The notes beneath the pieces were generated by a model. That model was not told where the DNA came from, searched no databases, and saw only the letters and a program-made list of their open reading frames with translations. Below, one piece after another: positions 36,865 through 44,490 of a stretch of DNA of 45,098 bases; the first letter of the stretch is position 1, and every line of letters begins with the position of its first letter. A program made the translations under genes and the position numbers. Source of the DNA: Bacteroidota bacterium (GTDB lineage Bacteria > Bacteroidota > Bacteroidia > Chitinophagales > Chitinophagaceae); contig JABDHF010000015.1 in the NCBI GenBank assembly GCA_013285595.1, positions 1-45,098 of the forward strand, written 5' to 3'.

Positions 36865-37314
36865 TTAAATTTGCCCGTTATAATTTGGGTCAAATTCCAC
36901 AATCCATTCAATACCATATTTGTCTCTAAACATTCCAGCGTATGTACCCCAGGGACTGTCGCCAATGGGCCCTTCAACATCGCCACCTGCCGAAAGGCCG
37001 TTAAATATTTGGTCTGCCTCTTCCTTACTTTCTGCACTAACGGCTATTTTCGACCTGTTTTCATTTTCGCTTACCCGTCCCATAAATTCCGGAACATCAT
37101 TGGCGATTAACACATTGTGTTTACCGATAGGCAAAGCAATGATCATTATTTTATTGGCTTCATTTTCAGCTACCGGAAATTCAGCGCTAGCCAGGTCGCC
37201 GAAACGAGTGATCTTTGTGAACTCACCACCAAAAACCGATTTGTAAAAAGTGAATGCTTCTTCAGCATTTCCATTGAAGTTGATCCAGGGGTTAATTGAT
37301 CTCATGATTTTCAT
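36865..37314 (-). CDS. VOC-superfamily (PhnB-like) protein
   Basis: A 149-residue vicinal-oxygen-chelate fold protein. The paired beta-alpha-beta-beta-beta modules are visible: INPWINFNGNAEEAFTFYKSVFGGEF at the start and GGDVEGPIGDSPWGTYAGMFRDKYGIEWIVEF at the end, the standard signature of the PhnB-like group sometimes mislabelled as demethylubiquinone methyltransferase. The real substrate of this group is unknown. A start at the internal ATG 37305 (MRSINPW) is also possible. Confidence 0.88.
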   Translation of the reverse strand: MKIMRSINPWINFNGNAEEAFTFYKSVFGGEFTKITRFGDLASAEFPVAENEANKIMIIALPIGKHNVLIANDVPEFMGRVSENENRSKIAVSAESKEEADQIFNGLSAGGDVEGPIGDSPWGTYAGMFRDKYGIEWIVEFDPNYNGQI

Positions 37315-37399
37315 TTTTAAATGTCACTGTAAGTTTTCCTTTTATAATTTCTACGATAAAGTGGTTATTTATTTAGAACCGAAGATAGTTCAAAAAAGA

Positions 37400-37435
37400 A
37401 ATAGCCTGCTAAAGATCAATCTTTAGCAGGCTATT
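37400..37435 (-). terminator. Terminator downstream of tRNA-Ser
   Basis: aatagcctgctaaaga and tctttagcaggctatt form a 16 bp perfect stem with a 4 nt loop. On the minus strand it is followed by tcttttttg, and it lies just downstream of the tRNA-Ser gene. Confidence 0.85.
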
Positions 37436-37446
37436 GTATAACAATG

Positions 37447-37535
37447 CGGAGGGATAGGGATTCGAACCCTAGATACCCTTTGACAGGTATACACACTTTC
37501 CAGGCGTGCCTCTTCAACCACTCGAGCATCTCTCC
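37447..37535 (-). tRNA. tRNA-Ser(GGA)
   Basis: The minus strand gives an 89 nt class II tRNA: acceptor GGAGAGA with TCCCTCC (one A-C mismatch at the fifth pair), D-arm, anticodon arm CACGC-CTGGAAA-GTGTG with anticodon GGA, a long variable arm (ATACCTGTCAAAGGGTAT) and T-arm AGGG-TTCGAAT-CCCT, discriminator G. CCA is not encoded. Confidence 0.96.
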
Positions 37536-37591
37536 GGTTTCCAATCTTAGCTATAGCCAGAATTGAAGGGCTGCAAAGGTAATCAATCTAT

Positions 37592-38356
37592 TCAGATGGG
37601 GAAAATTTTTTCAGCGTTGGCTGTAGTCACCGTTGCAACTTCTTCAATGGATATGTTCTTTATATCAGCTATTTTCTGTGCTATCACAGGTATGTAGCTG
37701 CTTTCATTACGCTTGCCGCGGTAGGGCGCTGGCGCCAGGTAAGGTGCATCTGTTTCCAGCACCAGGCTGGTGAGGAGCATTTCTTGTATGATGGCGGGCG
37801 GTATACCATTTTTGTAAGTAACTACACCACCAATACCTAAGTAAAACCCAAGTTCAACAATCTGCCTCGCTTCTTCCATAGTGCCCCCGAAACAATGGAA
37901 TATCCCTTTCAACTGGCCATTCTGTTTCTTTCGCACTATATCAATACAGTCCTGTGTCGATTCCCGGCTATGTATCACTATCGCCAGGTTGTATTGCAGC
38001 GCCAGGTCTATTTGCGTCTCAAAGGCCTCTTTTTGCTGCTCTTTATAAGTCACATCCCAGTAGTAATCCAGCCCTATTTCACCCACCGCATAGAACTTTC
38101 TTTTCGCCAGCCAGTCCGCCACAATAGCCAGTTCCTCCTTGTAATTTTCCTTTACATAACAGGGGTGCAGGCCCATCATCGGCATACAGTGGGCTGGCCA
38201 TTTATCGGCCAGGTACAGCATACCATCTATAGTGTTGCGGTCGCAGTTAGGCATATACATTCTGGTAACACCGGCATCTATAGCTCGCGGTATCTGCGTA
38301 TCATCAGCTATCAGTCTTTCGTCGTATAAGTGAGTATGGGTATCTGTAAACAACAT
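37592..38356 (-). CDS. tatD: TatD-family metal-dependent hydrolase
   Basis: A 254-residue TIM-barrel metalloenzyme; family members have DNase or exonuclease activity. The metal ligands are in place: DTHTHLYD near the start, GEIGLDYYW (E, about 92), VIHSRES (H), GIFHCFGG (H) and ETDAPYLAP (D, about 205). Length is normal. It follows tRNA-Ser by position but lies upstream of it on the same strand. Confidence 0.94.
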   Translation of the reverse strand: MLFTDTHTHLYDERLIADDTQIPRAIDAGVTRMYMPNCDRNTIDGMLYLADKWPAHCMPMMGLHPCYVKENYKEELAIVADWLAKRKFYAVGEIGLDYYWDVTYKEQQKEAFETQIDLALQYNLAIVIHSRESTQDCIDIVRKKQNGQLKGIFHCFGGTMEEARQIVELGFYLGIGGVVTYKNGIPPAIIQEMLLTSLVLETDAPYLAPAPYRGKRNESSYIPVIAQKIADIKNISIEEVATVTTANAEKIFPI

Positions 38357-38398
38357 AAGGCAAAGGTCACATTTTCGCGCTATAATTTCGCTTTTTGT

Positions 38399-39034
38399 CT
38401 ACATCGGCAGGCTCTTCATCTCCCAGCCCTGCTTTTGGCAATATTCCAGCACCCGTGGCAGCGCATAACTCATGCGTTCCCACGCCTTAATGCTGTCGTG
38501 AAAGATAATAATAGAACCCGGGGCTATGTTCGTCAGCACATTGTCAAGGCATTGTTCCGGGGTAATGTTCACATCAAAATCACCGCACAGTATATCCCAC
38601 ATATATATCTTCCAGCCCGGGTTGCTTTGTTTTAGCTTCCTTACCTGCGAAAACTTGATCCTGCCATAAGGTGGCCTGAAAGCATTGCTGGCTATATATT
38701 TTCGCGCCCGTTCTATATTTTTCAGGTAATGGTCATTGCTGGCTTTCCAGCCATTTACATGATTGTAGGTATGATTGCCTACGGAGTGTCCGGCCTTTAA
38801 GATATCCTCATATATTTCAGGGTGGCAGCGTACATTGTTACCTACGCAAAAAAAAGTACCACCAGCATTATATTTACCTAACTGTTCCAGCACAAAGGGC
38901 GTAGCGGTAGGGTGGGGGCCATCATCAAAAGTCAGGTACACTGTAGATTCTCTATCACCTGGTATATCCCATATAATGCCCTTTGGGAATATTTTTTTAA
39001 ACCATAAAGGTGTTTTAACCCAGTATCCGGTCAT
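38399..39034 (-). CDS. Polysaccharide deacetylase (NodB homology domain)
   Basis: A 211-residue enzyme of the carbohydrate esterase 4 fold, which removes N-acetyl groups from peptidoglycan, chitin-like or other amino sugars. Motifs 1-5 are visible: TFDDGP (about 36), HSVGNHTYNH (about 80), RPPYGR (about 120), ILCGDFD (about 150) and IIIFHDS (about 175). There is no clear signal peptide, only a short hydrophobic start. The ATG at 39034 lies 3 nt after the stop of the retropepsin-like gene, so both are in one operon. Confidence 0.93.
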   Translation of the reverse strand: MTGYWVKTPLWFKKIFPKGIIWDIPGDRESTVYLTFDDGPHPTATPFVLEQLGKYNAGGTFFCVGNNVRCHPEIYEDILKAGHSVGNHTYNHVNGWKASNDHYLKNIERARKYIASNAFRPPYGRIKFSQVRKLKQSNPGWKIYMWDILCGDFDVNITPEQCLDNVLTNIAPGSIIIFHDSIKAWERMSYALPRVLEYCQKQGWEMKSLPM

Positions 39035-39037
39035 TAA

Positions 39038-39412
39038 TTAGTACATAATGTATTGTGGGATATTCGGATGGGCAGGATTTGCAGTCACCTTTTGTAAAGA
39101 TGGCTGTACTATCAGGTCCATTTCTTCCATAGGCGCCGCTCCTAACAAAGCTCCATTGCCAGGAATGAATGCCCCGGTAAAACAAAAGCGGTTCTCAAAA
39201 TCGATACGGCCTGCAAAAGGCGCCTGCCTTATGCTGCTATCTGCAATAGTTACAGAGGGCCTTTCCAACTCATGCAGTTGCAACTGTATTACCATTGTTT
39301 CTGTAATGTTCATCATTAACGCGCCCGTATCTGCAAGGCATCTTACTTCCAGGGGCTTTAACTCAGGTTTGCGTGTATTACTCATCAAAATAGTAGCATA
39401 AGTAAGTCCCAT
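39038..39412 (-). CDS. Clan AA (retropepsin-like) aspartic protease
   Basis: A 124-residue protein with the catalytic triad motif DTGA (about residue 28, in CLADTGALMMNI) and the downstream GAFIPGNGALLGAAPMEEMDLIV segment of the bacterial single-domain retropepsin family. These act as homodimers, each giving one catalytic aspartate. The start MGLTYATILMSN matches the family. It is the first gene of a pair with the polysaccharide deacetylase. The target of the protease is unknown. Confidence 0.85.
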   Translation of the reverse strand: MGLTYATILMSNTRKPELKPLEVRCLADTGALMMNITETMVIQLQLHELERPSVTIADSSIRQAPFAGRIDFENRFCFTGAFIPGNGALLGAAPMEEMDLIVQPSLQKVTANPAHPNIPQYIMY

Positions 39413-39558
39413 CTTTGTGAATCTTAATAATGGTAAAATTAGATTTTTTCAGTTAACGCCCTACATTGCTTGTACCGGATATAGAAATCATTAGGTTCAT
39501 CACCAATTATTATACTGCAGTCATTTATCAGCTTTCTGGCCCCAGTATCTATTCCAAT

Positions 39559-40122
39559 TCATTTCTTCCATTCCGAGGTGCCGGTAGCTGGAGATGCATA
39601 GCCAAAATCGTCTACATGCCCGGTAATACTGTCTGTCACCATATATCGCATAGTAATAGCGCCATATTGTCCAAACGTAGGATCGGAATGTATATAGCCT
39701 GCACCCACAAATATTTTGCCCTCAAGATGCTGTAAAGGGACGTATATACTGTCGCCTGATACCGTGGCATTGATAAAATAATTAAAACTATAAAAATCGT
39801 AAAAATTCGAGAGTTGCACTGTATTGATCCCCGTAGCGAAATTAGAGTTTATCTGCACTGAATATTGCCTCTGGGCGCTAAGCGTTCCTTTTTCTGTTAC
39901 GGTCCAGCTGCTTATAAATTTATTACGCGTCATCGTTTCACAGGCTGCCCCTTCATACCCTGCGGGGCAGTGGCAGCTATCATCAATGCACGATCCGCCA
40001 TTGGCGCAGGTCACGCATTTTATTTTAGTGGTAGCATGGGTATTGCTATCCTTGTTGCATGATATTGCACAAACAAATAGTGTAGTTAATGCAGAAATAA
40101 TTAACGTAGGTAGGTGCTTCAT
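39559..40122 (-). CDS. EGF-like-domain lipoprotein, copy 1
   Basis: A 187-residue lipoprotein: a signal peptide with lipobox AISC (cysteine about 22), a six-cysteine EGF-like domain (CVTCANGGSCIDDSCHCPAGYEGAACE, about 36-62, given in parts here as C-x2-C-x5-C-x4-C-x-C-x8-C) and a C-terminal beta-rich domain of about 120 residues. It shares full-length similarity with the next gene (MKHLPT start, YGAITMRYMVTD). Both are probably anchored on the envelope surface. No named family is recognised. Confidence 0.83.
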   Translation of the reverse strand: MKHLPTLIISALTTLFVCAISCNKDSNTHATTKIKCVTCANGGSCIDDSCHCPAGYEGAACETMTRNKFISSWTVTEKGTLSAQRQYSVQINSNFATGINTVQLSNFYDFYSFNYFINATVSGDSIYVPLQHLEGKIFVGAGYIHSDPTFGQYGAITMRYMVTDSITGHVDDFGYASPATGTSEWKK

Positions 40123-40212
40123 AGGTAAAAAATAAGTATAAATTTACTATTAAAACGAAAATAATGAGAAAGATATTGTAAAAAATATTCTGTTATAAAA
40201 ACGCCGGCGCTA

Positions 40213-40767
40213 TTATTTATTCCACGAAGACGGATCGCTGAGATCACTGGAGTAAACACCGTAGTCGTCCACCCGTAGTGTTGCAGTATCTATCACTTCA
40301 TAACTAAGCGATAGTGCGCCAAATTGCCCGAAGGTCGCATTTGTATAGATGTACCCATGGCCAAAGGTTACTTTGCCATTATGCTGCTGATTTTGGATAA
40401 CAATGGTATCGCCATGCACATCTGCAACTATGGGGCTTATAAAGAAGTTATTGAAATTGATAATGGTAATTTGAGAAAGGTTGGCCGATGTGGTGATGCT
40501 CACCTCATACTGTGCTGCATTTGATGTGCTCCCCTTTTCAAAAACGGTCCAGTTACCTAAAAATTTCGTTCTGGAAAGCGTTTCACAAAATGTTCCCTCA
40601 TATCCCACCGGACAGCTGCATGTGTCATGTATACAGGCTCCGCCATTTGCACAGCTCACGCATTTGGTTTTGGTTGTGGTTTGTGAATCGTTATTCTTGT
40701 TGCAGGATACAAGAGGCATTATACACACAAGCAATGCAGAAAAGAATATCGTAGGCAGGTGTTTCAT
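40213..40767 (-). CDS. EGF-like-domain lipoprotein, copy 2
   Basis: A 184-residue paralogue of the preceding gene, 90 nt upstream on the same strand: lipobox LVSC, EGF-like cysteines (CVSCANGGACIHDTC, CPVGYEGTFC) and the same C-terminal domain (FGQFGALSLSYEVID). The shared N-terminal MKHLPT and the similar short AT-rich regions upstream of each ATG point to tandem duplication of gene plus promoter. The paralogues have diverged more in the C-terminal domain than in the EGF part. Confidence 0.83.
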   Translation of the reverse strand: MKHLPTIFFSALLVCIMPLVSCNKNNDSQTTTKTKCVSCANGGACIHDTCSCPVGYEGTFCETLSRTKFLGNWTVFEKGSTSNAAQYEVSITTSANLSQITIINFNNFFISPIVADVHGDTIVIQNQQHNGKVTFGHGYIYTNATFGQFGALSLSYEVIDTATLRVDDYGVYSSDLSDPSSWNK

Positions 40768-40825
40768 AGGCTGGTAAGATCAGTATAAATTTATAATTTA
40801 AACGAAAATATACGAAAAATATTGT

Positions 40826-42049
40826 TTAATGCCCTGCGGGTACCGATAATTCGGGCTCAATTTCATTCACTATTTTTGTTCTGCCGATCAACAATACCAC
40901 AAGGCCCACAGTCGATGATATAGCCACAATTACGGCCATAGGCGTTGCCGACGGGCTGTTTAAAAAGCCAATGCAAAACGAGGCTGCAGCGCCCAGGCTC
41001 AGTTGCATAGTGCCCATCAATGCCGATGCCACGCCTGCATTTTTAGCGAAAGGCGCCATAGATAGTGCTGCCGAATTAGGATTGATAAGCCCCACGCAGC
41101 ACAAGATCATAAAGATCATAGCTATCGTGCCCCATAGGTTATACCAGTTGTTCATCGCACCCACTAAAAATACAACACCAATAATCACCTGGGCTATCAA
41201 AGCAGCCCTCACTACCTGCTCACTTTTGAAAGATCTGATAAGTAGGCTATTGACCTGGCTCGACCCAATAAACCCGACAGATAGCCCCGCAAATACCCAT
41301 CCATATTCCTTCTTGCCCAAATGAAATACGTCCATGAAAACAAGCGGCGAACAGGCTACATAAGCAAACAAACCGCAAAATGATATAGCGCCAGAGATAG
41401 CATAAGTATAAAACTGCGGATGCTTCATCACTAATAAAAAATGTCCTATGATAGGTCCCGGCTTCAATGAATATGATGTATCAGGTTTATAGCTCTCAGG
41501 TAGTGTAAATATGACTGCAAGCAATACAATAACTGCAATGCTCAGTAAAGCTATAAATACAGATTGCCAGCCAAAAGCGTCGGCAAGATAGCCACCCACT
41601 GTAGGCGCCACTAATGGCGACGCGCCCAGCACTAGTACCAATAGTGCAAACACCTTAGCGCTATCCTCCACCGGGAACAGGTCGCGCACCATAGCCATAG
41701 ATGCCACACCTGCAGCGCAGCTGCCTATTGCCTGTAGCAGCCGCACAGCTATCAGCATTTCAACAGAGTGAGACATTGCACAACCCACAGAAGCAAGTAT
41801 ATACAGTCCCATACCAAAATATAGCGGCCGTTTTCTGCCATACCTGTCCATCAACGGCCCATAAAGAAGTTGCCCAAAAGCAAGCCCGATAAAAAAACTG
41901 GAAAGCGACAGGTCAACCTTAGCCGTAGTAGTACCAAACGACTTTGCTATATCCTGGAATGCAGGCAGGTACATATCAATGGAAAACGGGCTTAAGGCCG
42001 TCAATAAGCCTAATATAATGATCAAAAATACATACCGCTGCTTTGTCAT
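40826..42049 (-). CDS. Bcr/CflA-family multidrug MFS transporter
   Basis: A 407-residue inner-membrane protein with 12 predicted helices. The SIDMYLPAFQDIAKSFGTT start, the GQLLYGPLMDRYGRKRPLYFG cytoplasmic loop motif and AGVASMAMVRDLFP mark the Bcr/CflA drug:proton antiporter family. Members export bicyclomycin, chloramphenicol-like or other compounds; this one's substrate is unknown. It is divergent from an AraC regulator 61 nt away, which may control it. Confidence 0.92.
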   Translation of the reverse strand: MTKQRYVFLIIILGLLTALSPFSIDMYLPAFQDIAKSFGTTTAKVDLSLSSFFIGLAFGQLLYGPLMDRYGRKRPLYFGMGLYILASVGCAMSHSVEMLIAVRLLQAIGSCAAGVASMAMVRDLFPVEDSAKVFALLVLVLGASPLVAPTVGGYLADAFGWQSVFIALLSIAVIVLLAVIFTLPESYKPDTSYSLKPGPIIGHFLLVMKHPQFYTYAISGAISFCGLFAYVACSPLVFMDVFHLGKKEYGWVFAGLSVGFIGSSQVNSLLIRSFKSEQVVRAALIAQVIIGVVFLVGAMNNWYNLWGTIAMIFMILCCVGLINPNSAALSMAPFAKNAGVASALMGTMQLSLGAAASFCIGFLNSPSATPMAVIVAISSTVGLVVLLIGRTKIVNEIEPELSVPAGH

Positions 42050-42054
42050 GGGCG

Positions 42055-42062
42055 CAAAAGTA
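42055..42062 (-). promoter_or_regulatory. -7 element directly before the Bcr/CflA start codon
   Basis: tacttttg on the minus strand matches TAnnTTTG and ends only 5 nt before the ATG at 42049, so the transcript would be leaderless or nearly so if this ATG is used. Confidence 0.4.
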
Positions 42063-42110
42063 CGTGCGTTGCCTGAAGCTGCAGATTATTTATTTGCCCT
42101 ACTTTTACCT

Positions 42111-42971
42111 ATGCAACATATTGATCCGCTCCTTCATCTCTATAAGCAAAATAGCAAACTTCCCATCCGTATCATCTCTCCTGCCTTCGGCCATCTTTCC
42201 ACGGAGATCATGAATAAATACGGCCTTACCCACCGGAAGACCCACTACTTTTTTCTCTTCATGCTGGAGGGTAGCACCCGCCACGGTGTAGACCTGCGGC
42301 AATTCGATGTCAACGAAAACGAACTGCTCTTCATTCTTCCGCACCAGATACACCAGCTGCCATCTACTAAGCACGGCACTGACTATTTTAAACTTGGGTT
42401 CGACGAAAACTGCCTTTCCCTGCTGCCAAAACAATACCCATTTCTCATCAACCCCTTCAACAATCAAAAGATACAATTCGCCCCACAAGCCGCAGCCAGG
42501 CTAAAGTCTATCTTCAATATATTGCAGGAGCTATTAAAAGAAATGGGCACCAATCCCGATCTCATCCTCGCGCACCTCAACAGCCTGCTGGCAGAGATCA
42601 ATGTGGCTTATTTCTCCTCACACAAAAGCCCTGTAGATGACAAACTGTCCAAGTATATTAGTTTCAAGCTCTTTGTAGAGAACAATCTCAGCGATCAGCC
42701 CACAGTTATAGATATTGCCGAAAAACTCGCCATCAATACCAATAGTTTATACAACATTGTAAAACATTACTCCGGACAATCCCCAAAGGAATTCATCACC
42801 AATCGCCTGGTATTAGAAGCAAAACGCCGGCTATACTATGCTGAAAATTCGTCGGTCAAGGAGTTGGCCTACGAGCTTGGCTTCAACGATCCCGAATATT
42901 TCTCGCGCTTATTTAAAAAAGTAACCGGCAAAACCATCACTACGTTCGTTCAGGATTTGTCAGGAAACTAA
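42111..42971 (+). CDS. AraC-family transcriptional regulator
   Basis: A 286-residue regulator with an N-terminal cupin-like sensor half (HYFFLFMLEGSTRHGVDLRQFDV, ELLFILPHQIHQLP) and a C-terminal double helix-turn-helix (IDIAEKLAINTNSLYNIVKHYSGQSPKEFITNRL and VKELAYELGFNDPEYFSRLFKKVTGKTITTF). I chose ATG 42111 (MQHIDPL); the frame continues upstream to 41979 but would run through the divergent transporter's start. It probably regulates the Bcr/CflA gene, the nearby SDR gene, or both. Confidence 0.9.
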   Translation: MQHIDPLLHLYKQNSKLPIRIISPAFGHLSTEIMNKYGLTHRKTHYFFLFMLEGSTRHGVDLRQFDVNENELLFILPHQIHQLPSTKHGTDYFKLGFDENCLSLLPKQYPFLINPFNNQKIQFAPQAAARLKSIFNILQELLKEMGTNPDLILAHLNSLLAEINVAYFSSHKSPVDDKLSKYISFKLFVENNLSDQPTVIDIAEKLAINTNSLYNIVKHYSGQSPKEFITNRLVLEAKRRLYYAENSSVKELAYELGFNDPEYFSRLFKKVTGKTITTFVQDLSGN

Positions 42972-42998
42972 TGCGTTTTGTCGCTCAATAGTCGACAC

Positions 42999-43487
42999 CT
43001 ACAGCGTCCACTTCGGCCTTTCAAAGTGGCACGTATACCCATACGGGTGCTTTTGCAGGTAGTTCTGGTGTTCCTCTTCCGCATTCCAGAAGTCAGTAGC
43101 GGGTACTACCTCCGTCACTATTTTCCCCGGCCACTTCCCCGATGCCTCCATCTCCGCGATCAGCTCTTTTGCGGTTTTCTGCTGTTCTTCGCTCAGGTAA
43201 AAAATTGCCGATCGGTAAGACATACCCACATCATTTCCCTGCCTGTTCTTTGTAGTAGGGTCATGTATCTGGAAGAAATATTCAAGCAGTTTACGGTAAG
43301 ATAATTGTGCCGGGTCAAACGTTACTTCTATACCCTCTGCATGTGTTCCATGATTCCGGTAGGTAGCATTGCGCACATCACCACCCGTGTAGCCCACTAC
43401 TGTAGAAATAACTCCCGGATAGTGCCTTACAAGCTCTTCTACACCCCAGAAACATCCGCCCGCCAGTATCGCCTTTTCTGTATTCAT
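42999..43487 (-). CDS. msrA: Peptide methionine-S-sulfoxide reductase MsrA
   Basis: A 162-residue repair enzyme that reduces the S-epimer of methionine sulfoxide in proteins. The catalytic GCFWG is at about 11-15 (nucleophile C12), followed by [53 protein letters not shown] and EEHQNYL. A second cysteine near 153 (YGYTCHF) may serve as the resolving residue. No msrB partner is in the window. Confidence 0.96.
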   Translation of the reverse strand: MNTEKAILAGGCFWGVEELVRHYPGVISTVVGYTGGDVRNATYRNHGTHAEGIEVTFDPAQLSYRKLLEYFFQIHDPTTKNRQGNDVGMSYRSAIFYLSEEQQKTAKELIAEMEASGKWPGKIVTEVVPATDFWNAEEEHQNYLQKHPYGYTCHFERPKWTL

Positions 43488-43576
43488 AGTTTGGTTTTAT
43501 TATTAGAATAAAGATAGGGGAAGTTACTTAAATGACAACAATAAGCAGCTATCCAAAAACATTCATGGAAACTCAC

Positions 43577-43605
43577 GATTTGTCCGGCAATAAATAAGAT
43601 TTGTC
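43577..43605 (+). promoter_or_regulatory. Direct repeat upstream of the SDR gene, possible AraC-type operator
   Basis: gatttgtc occurs at 43577-43584 and 43598-43605, exactly 21 bp apart, the two-helical-turn spacing of direct half-sites bound by AraC dimers. An AraC gene lies 600 nt upstream. The same 8-mer also appears once inside that gene near 42954, which may be chance. Confidence 0.35.
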
Positions 43606-43629
43606 AGCCATCACCACACATTCACCATC

Positions 43630-43637
43630 TACCTTTG
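43630..43637 (+). promoter_or_regulatory. -7 element directly before the SDR start codon
   Basis: tacctttg fits TAnnTTTG and ends 4 nt before the ATG at 43642, implying a leaderless or very short leader. The nearest upstream TTG is too far for a normal -33 box. Confidence 0.4.
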
Positions 43638-43641
43638 TTCT

Positions 43642-44379
43642 ATGAAAACAGCATTAATAACAGGCGCCAACAAAAGCATTGGCTTTGAAGTTGCCAGGCA
43701 GCTATTGCAGCAGGGAGTATTCGTTTACCTAGGCAGCCGCAATCTGCATAGTGGCCACCAGGCCGTAGAAAAGCTGAAAGCAGAAGGGCTCATCCAGGTG
43801 GAAGCCGTAGCAATAGACGTAACCAGCGACGAATCAGTAAAAGCAGCCTGGGAGCATATCGAAAAGCAGGCAAGAGGATTAGACATACTCATCAACAATG
43901 CAGGCATCACTGGTGGTATGCCCCAGTCAGCTCTTACTGCCACTATCAGCCAGTTCAGGGATGCGTACGAAACCAATGTATTTGGCGTAGTCCGGGTAAC
44001 GCAGGCTTTCATGGAGCTATTAAAAAAGTCACCAGAGCCGCGTATCGTCAACGTAAGTTCCAGCCAAGGCTCAATTACCCTCCACAGCGACCCTAACTAC
44101 AAATACTACAATCACAAAGGCTCCGTTTACCTGTCCTCTAAGTCGGCCTTAAATATGTACACCGTCGTGCTGGCGTATGAGTTGCGCGATACTCCCTTCA
44201 GGATAAACGCCGTAAGCCCCGGCTTTACAAAAACCGATTTCAACCAGCACCGCGGCACCGGCACCGTAGAAGATGCAGGCACAAGGGTGGTCAAATACGC
44301 GCTCATAGGCCAGGATGGCCCCACAGGCAAGTTCTTTTGCGAAGACACAAACCCTGAAACGGGCGAGATTCCTTGGTAA
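43642..44379 (+). CDS. Short-chain dehydrogenase/reductase (SDR), carbonyl-reductase-like
   Basis: A 245-residue NAD(P)-dependent oxidoreductase. The Rossmann glycine motif TGANKSIGFE (about 7-16), NNAG (about 89-92), the catalytic serine in VNVSSSQGS, and the Y-x3-K pair YLSSKSALN (tyrosine about 173, lysine about 177) are intact. Spacing between Ser and Tyr is longer than in minimal SDRs because of an insert (HSDPNYKYYNHKGSV), as in carbonyl reductases. The substrate is unknown. It may be co-regulated with the zinc alcohol dehydrogenase that follows. Confidence 0.92.
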   Translation: MKTALITGANKSIGFEVARQLLQQGVFVYLGSRNLHSGHQAVEKLKAEGLIQVEAVAIDVTSDESVKAAWEHIEKQARGLDILINNAGITGGMPQSALTATISQFRDAYETNVFGVVRVTQAFMELLKKSPEPRIVNVSSSQGSITLHSDPNYKYYNHKGSVYLSSKSALNMYTVVLAYELRDTPFRINAVSPGFTKTDFNQHRGTGTVEDAGTRVVKYALIGQDGPTGKFFCEDTNPETGEIPW

Positions 44380-44490
44380 GTAATATTAAGGTTCGATGAA
44401 TTTCCCCTTTTGGCTACAAGAAATGTCAAACCGGCTACAGGCAAGTTGTTAGAATAGGTCACCTTTGTGCTCCTAAAACAATTAGCTATT

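Noticed and set aside
39038-39412. Retrovirus-like or retroelement origin of the retropepsin gene
   Set aside because: No reverse transcriptase, integrase or repeats nearby; single-domain clan AA proteases are ordinary bacterial genes.
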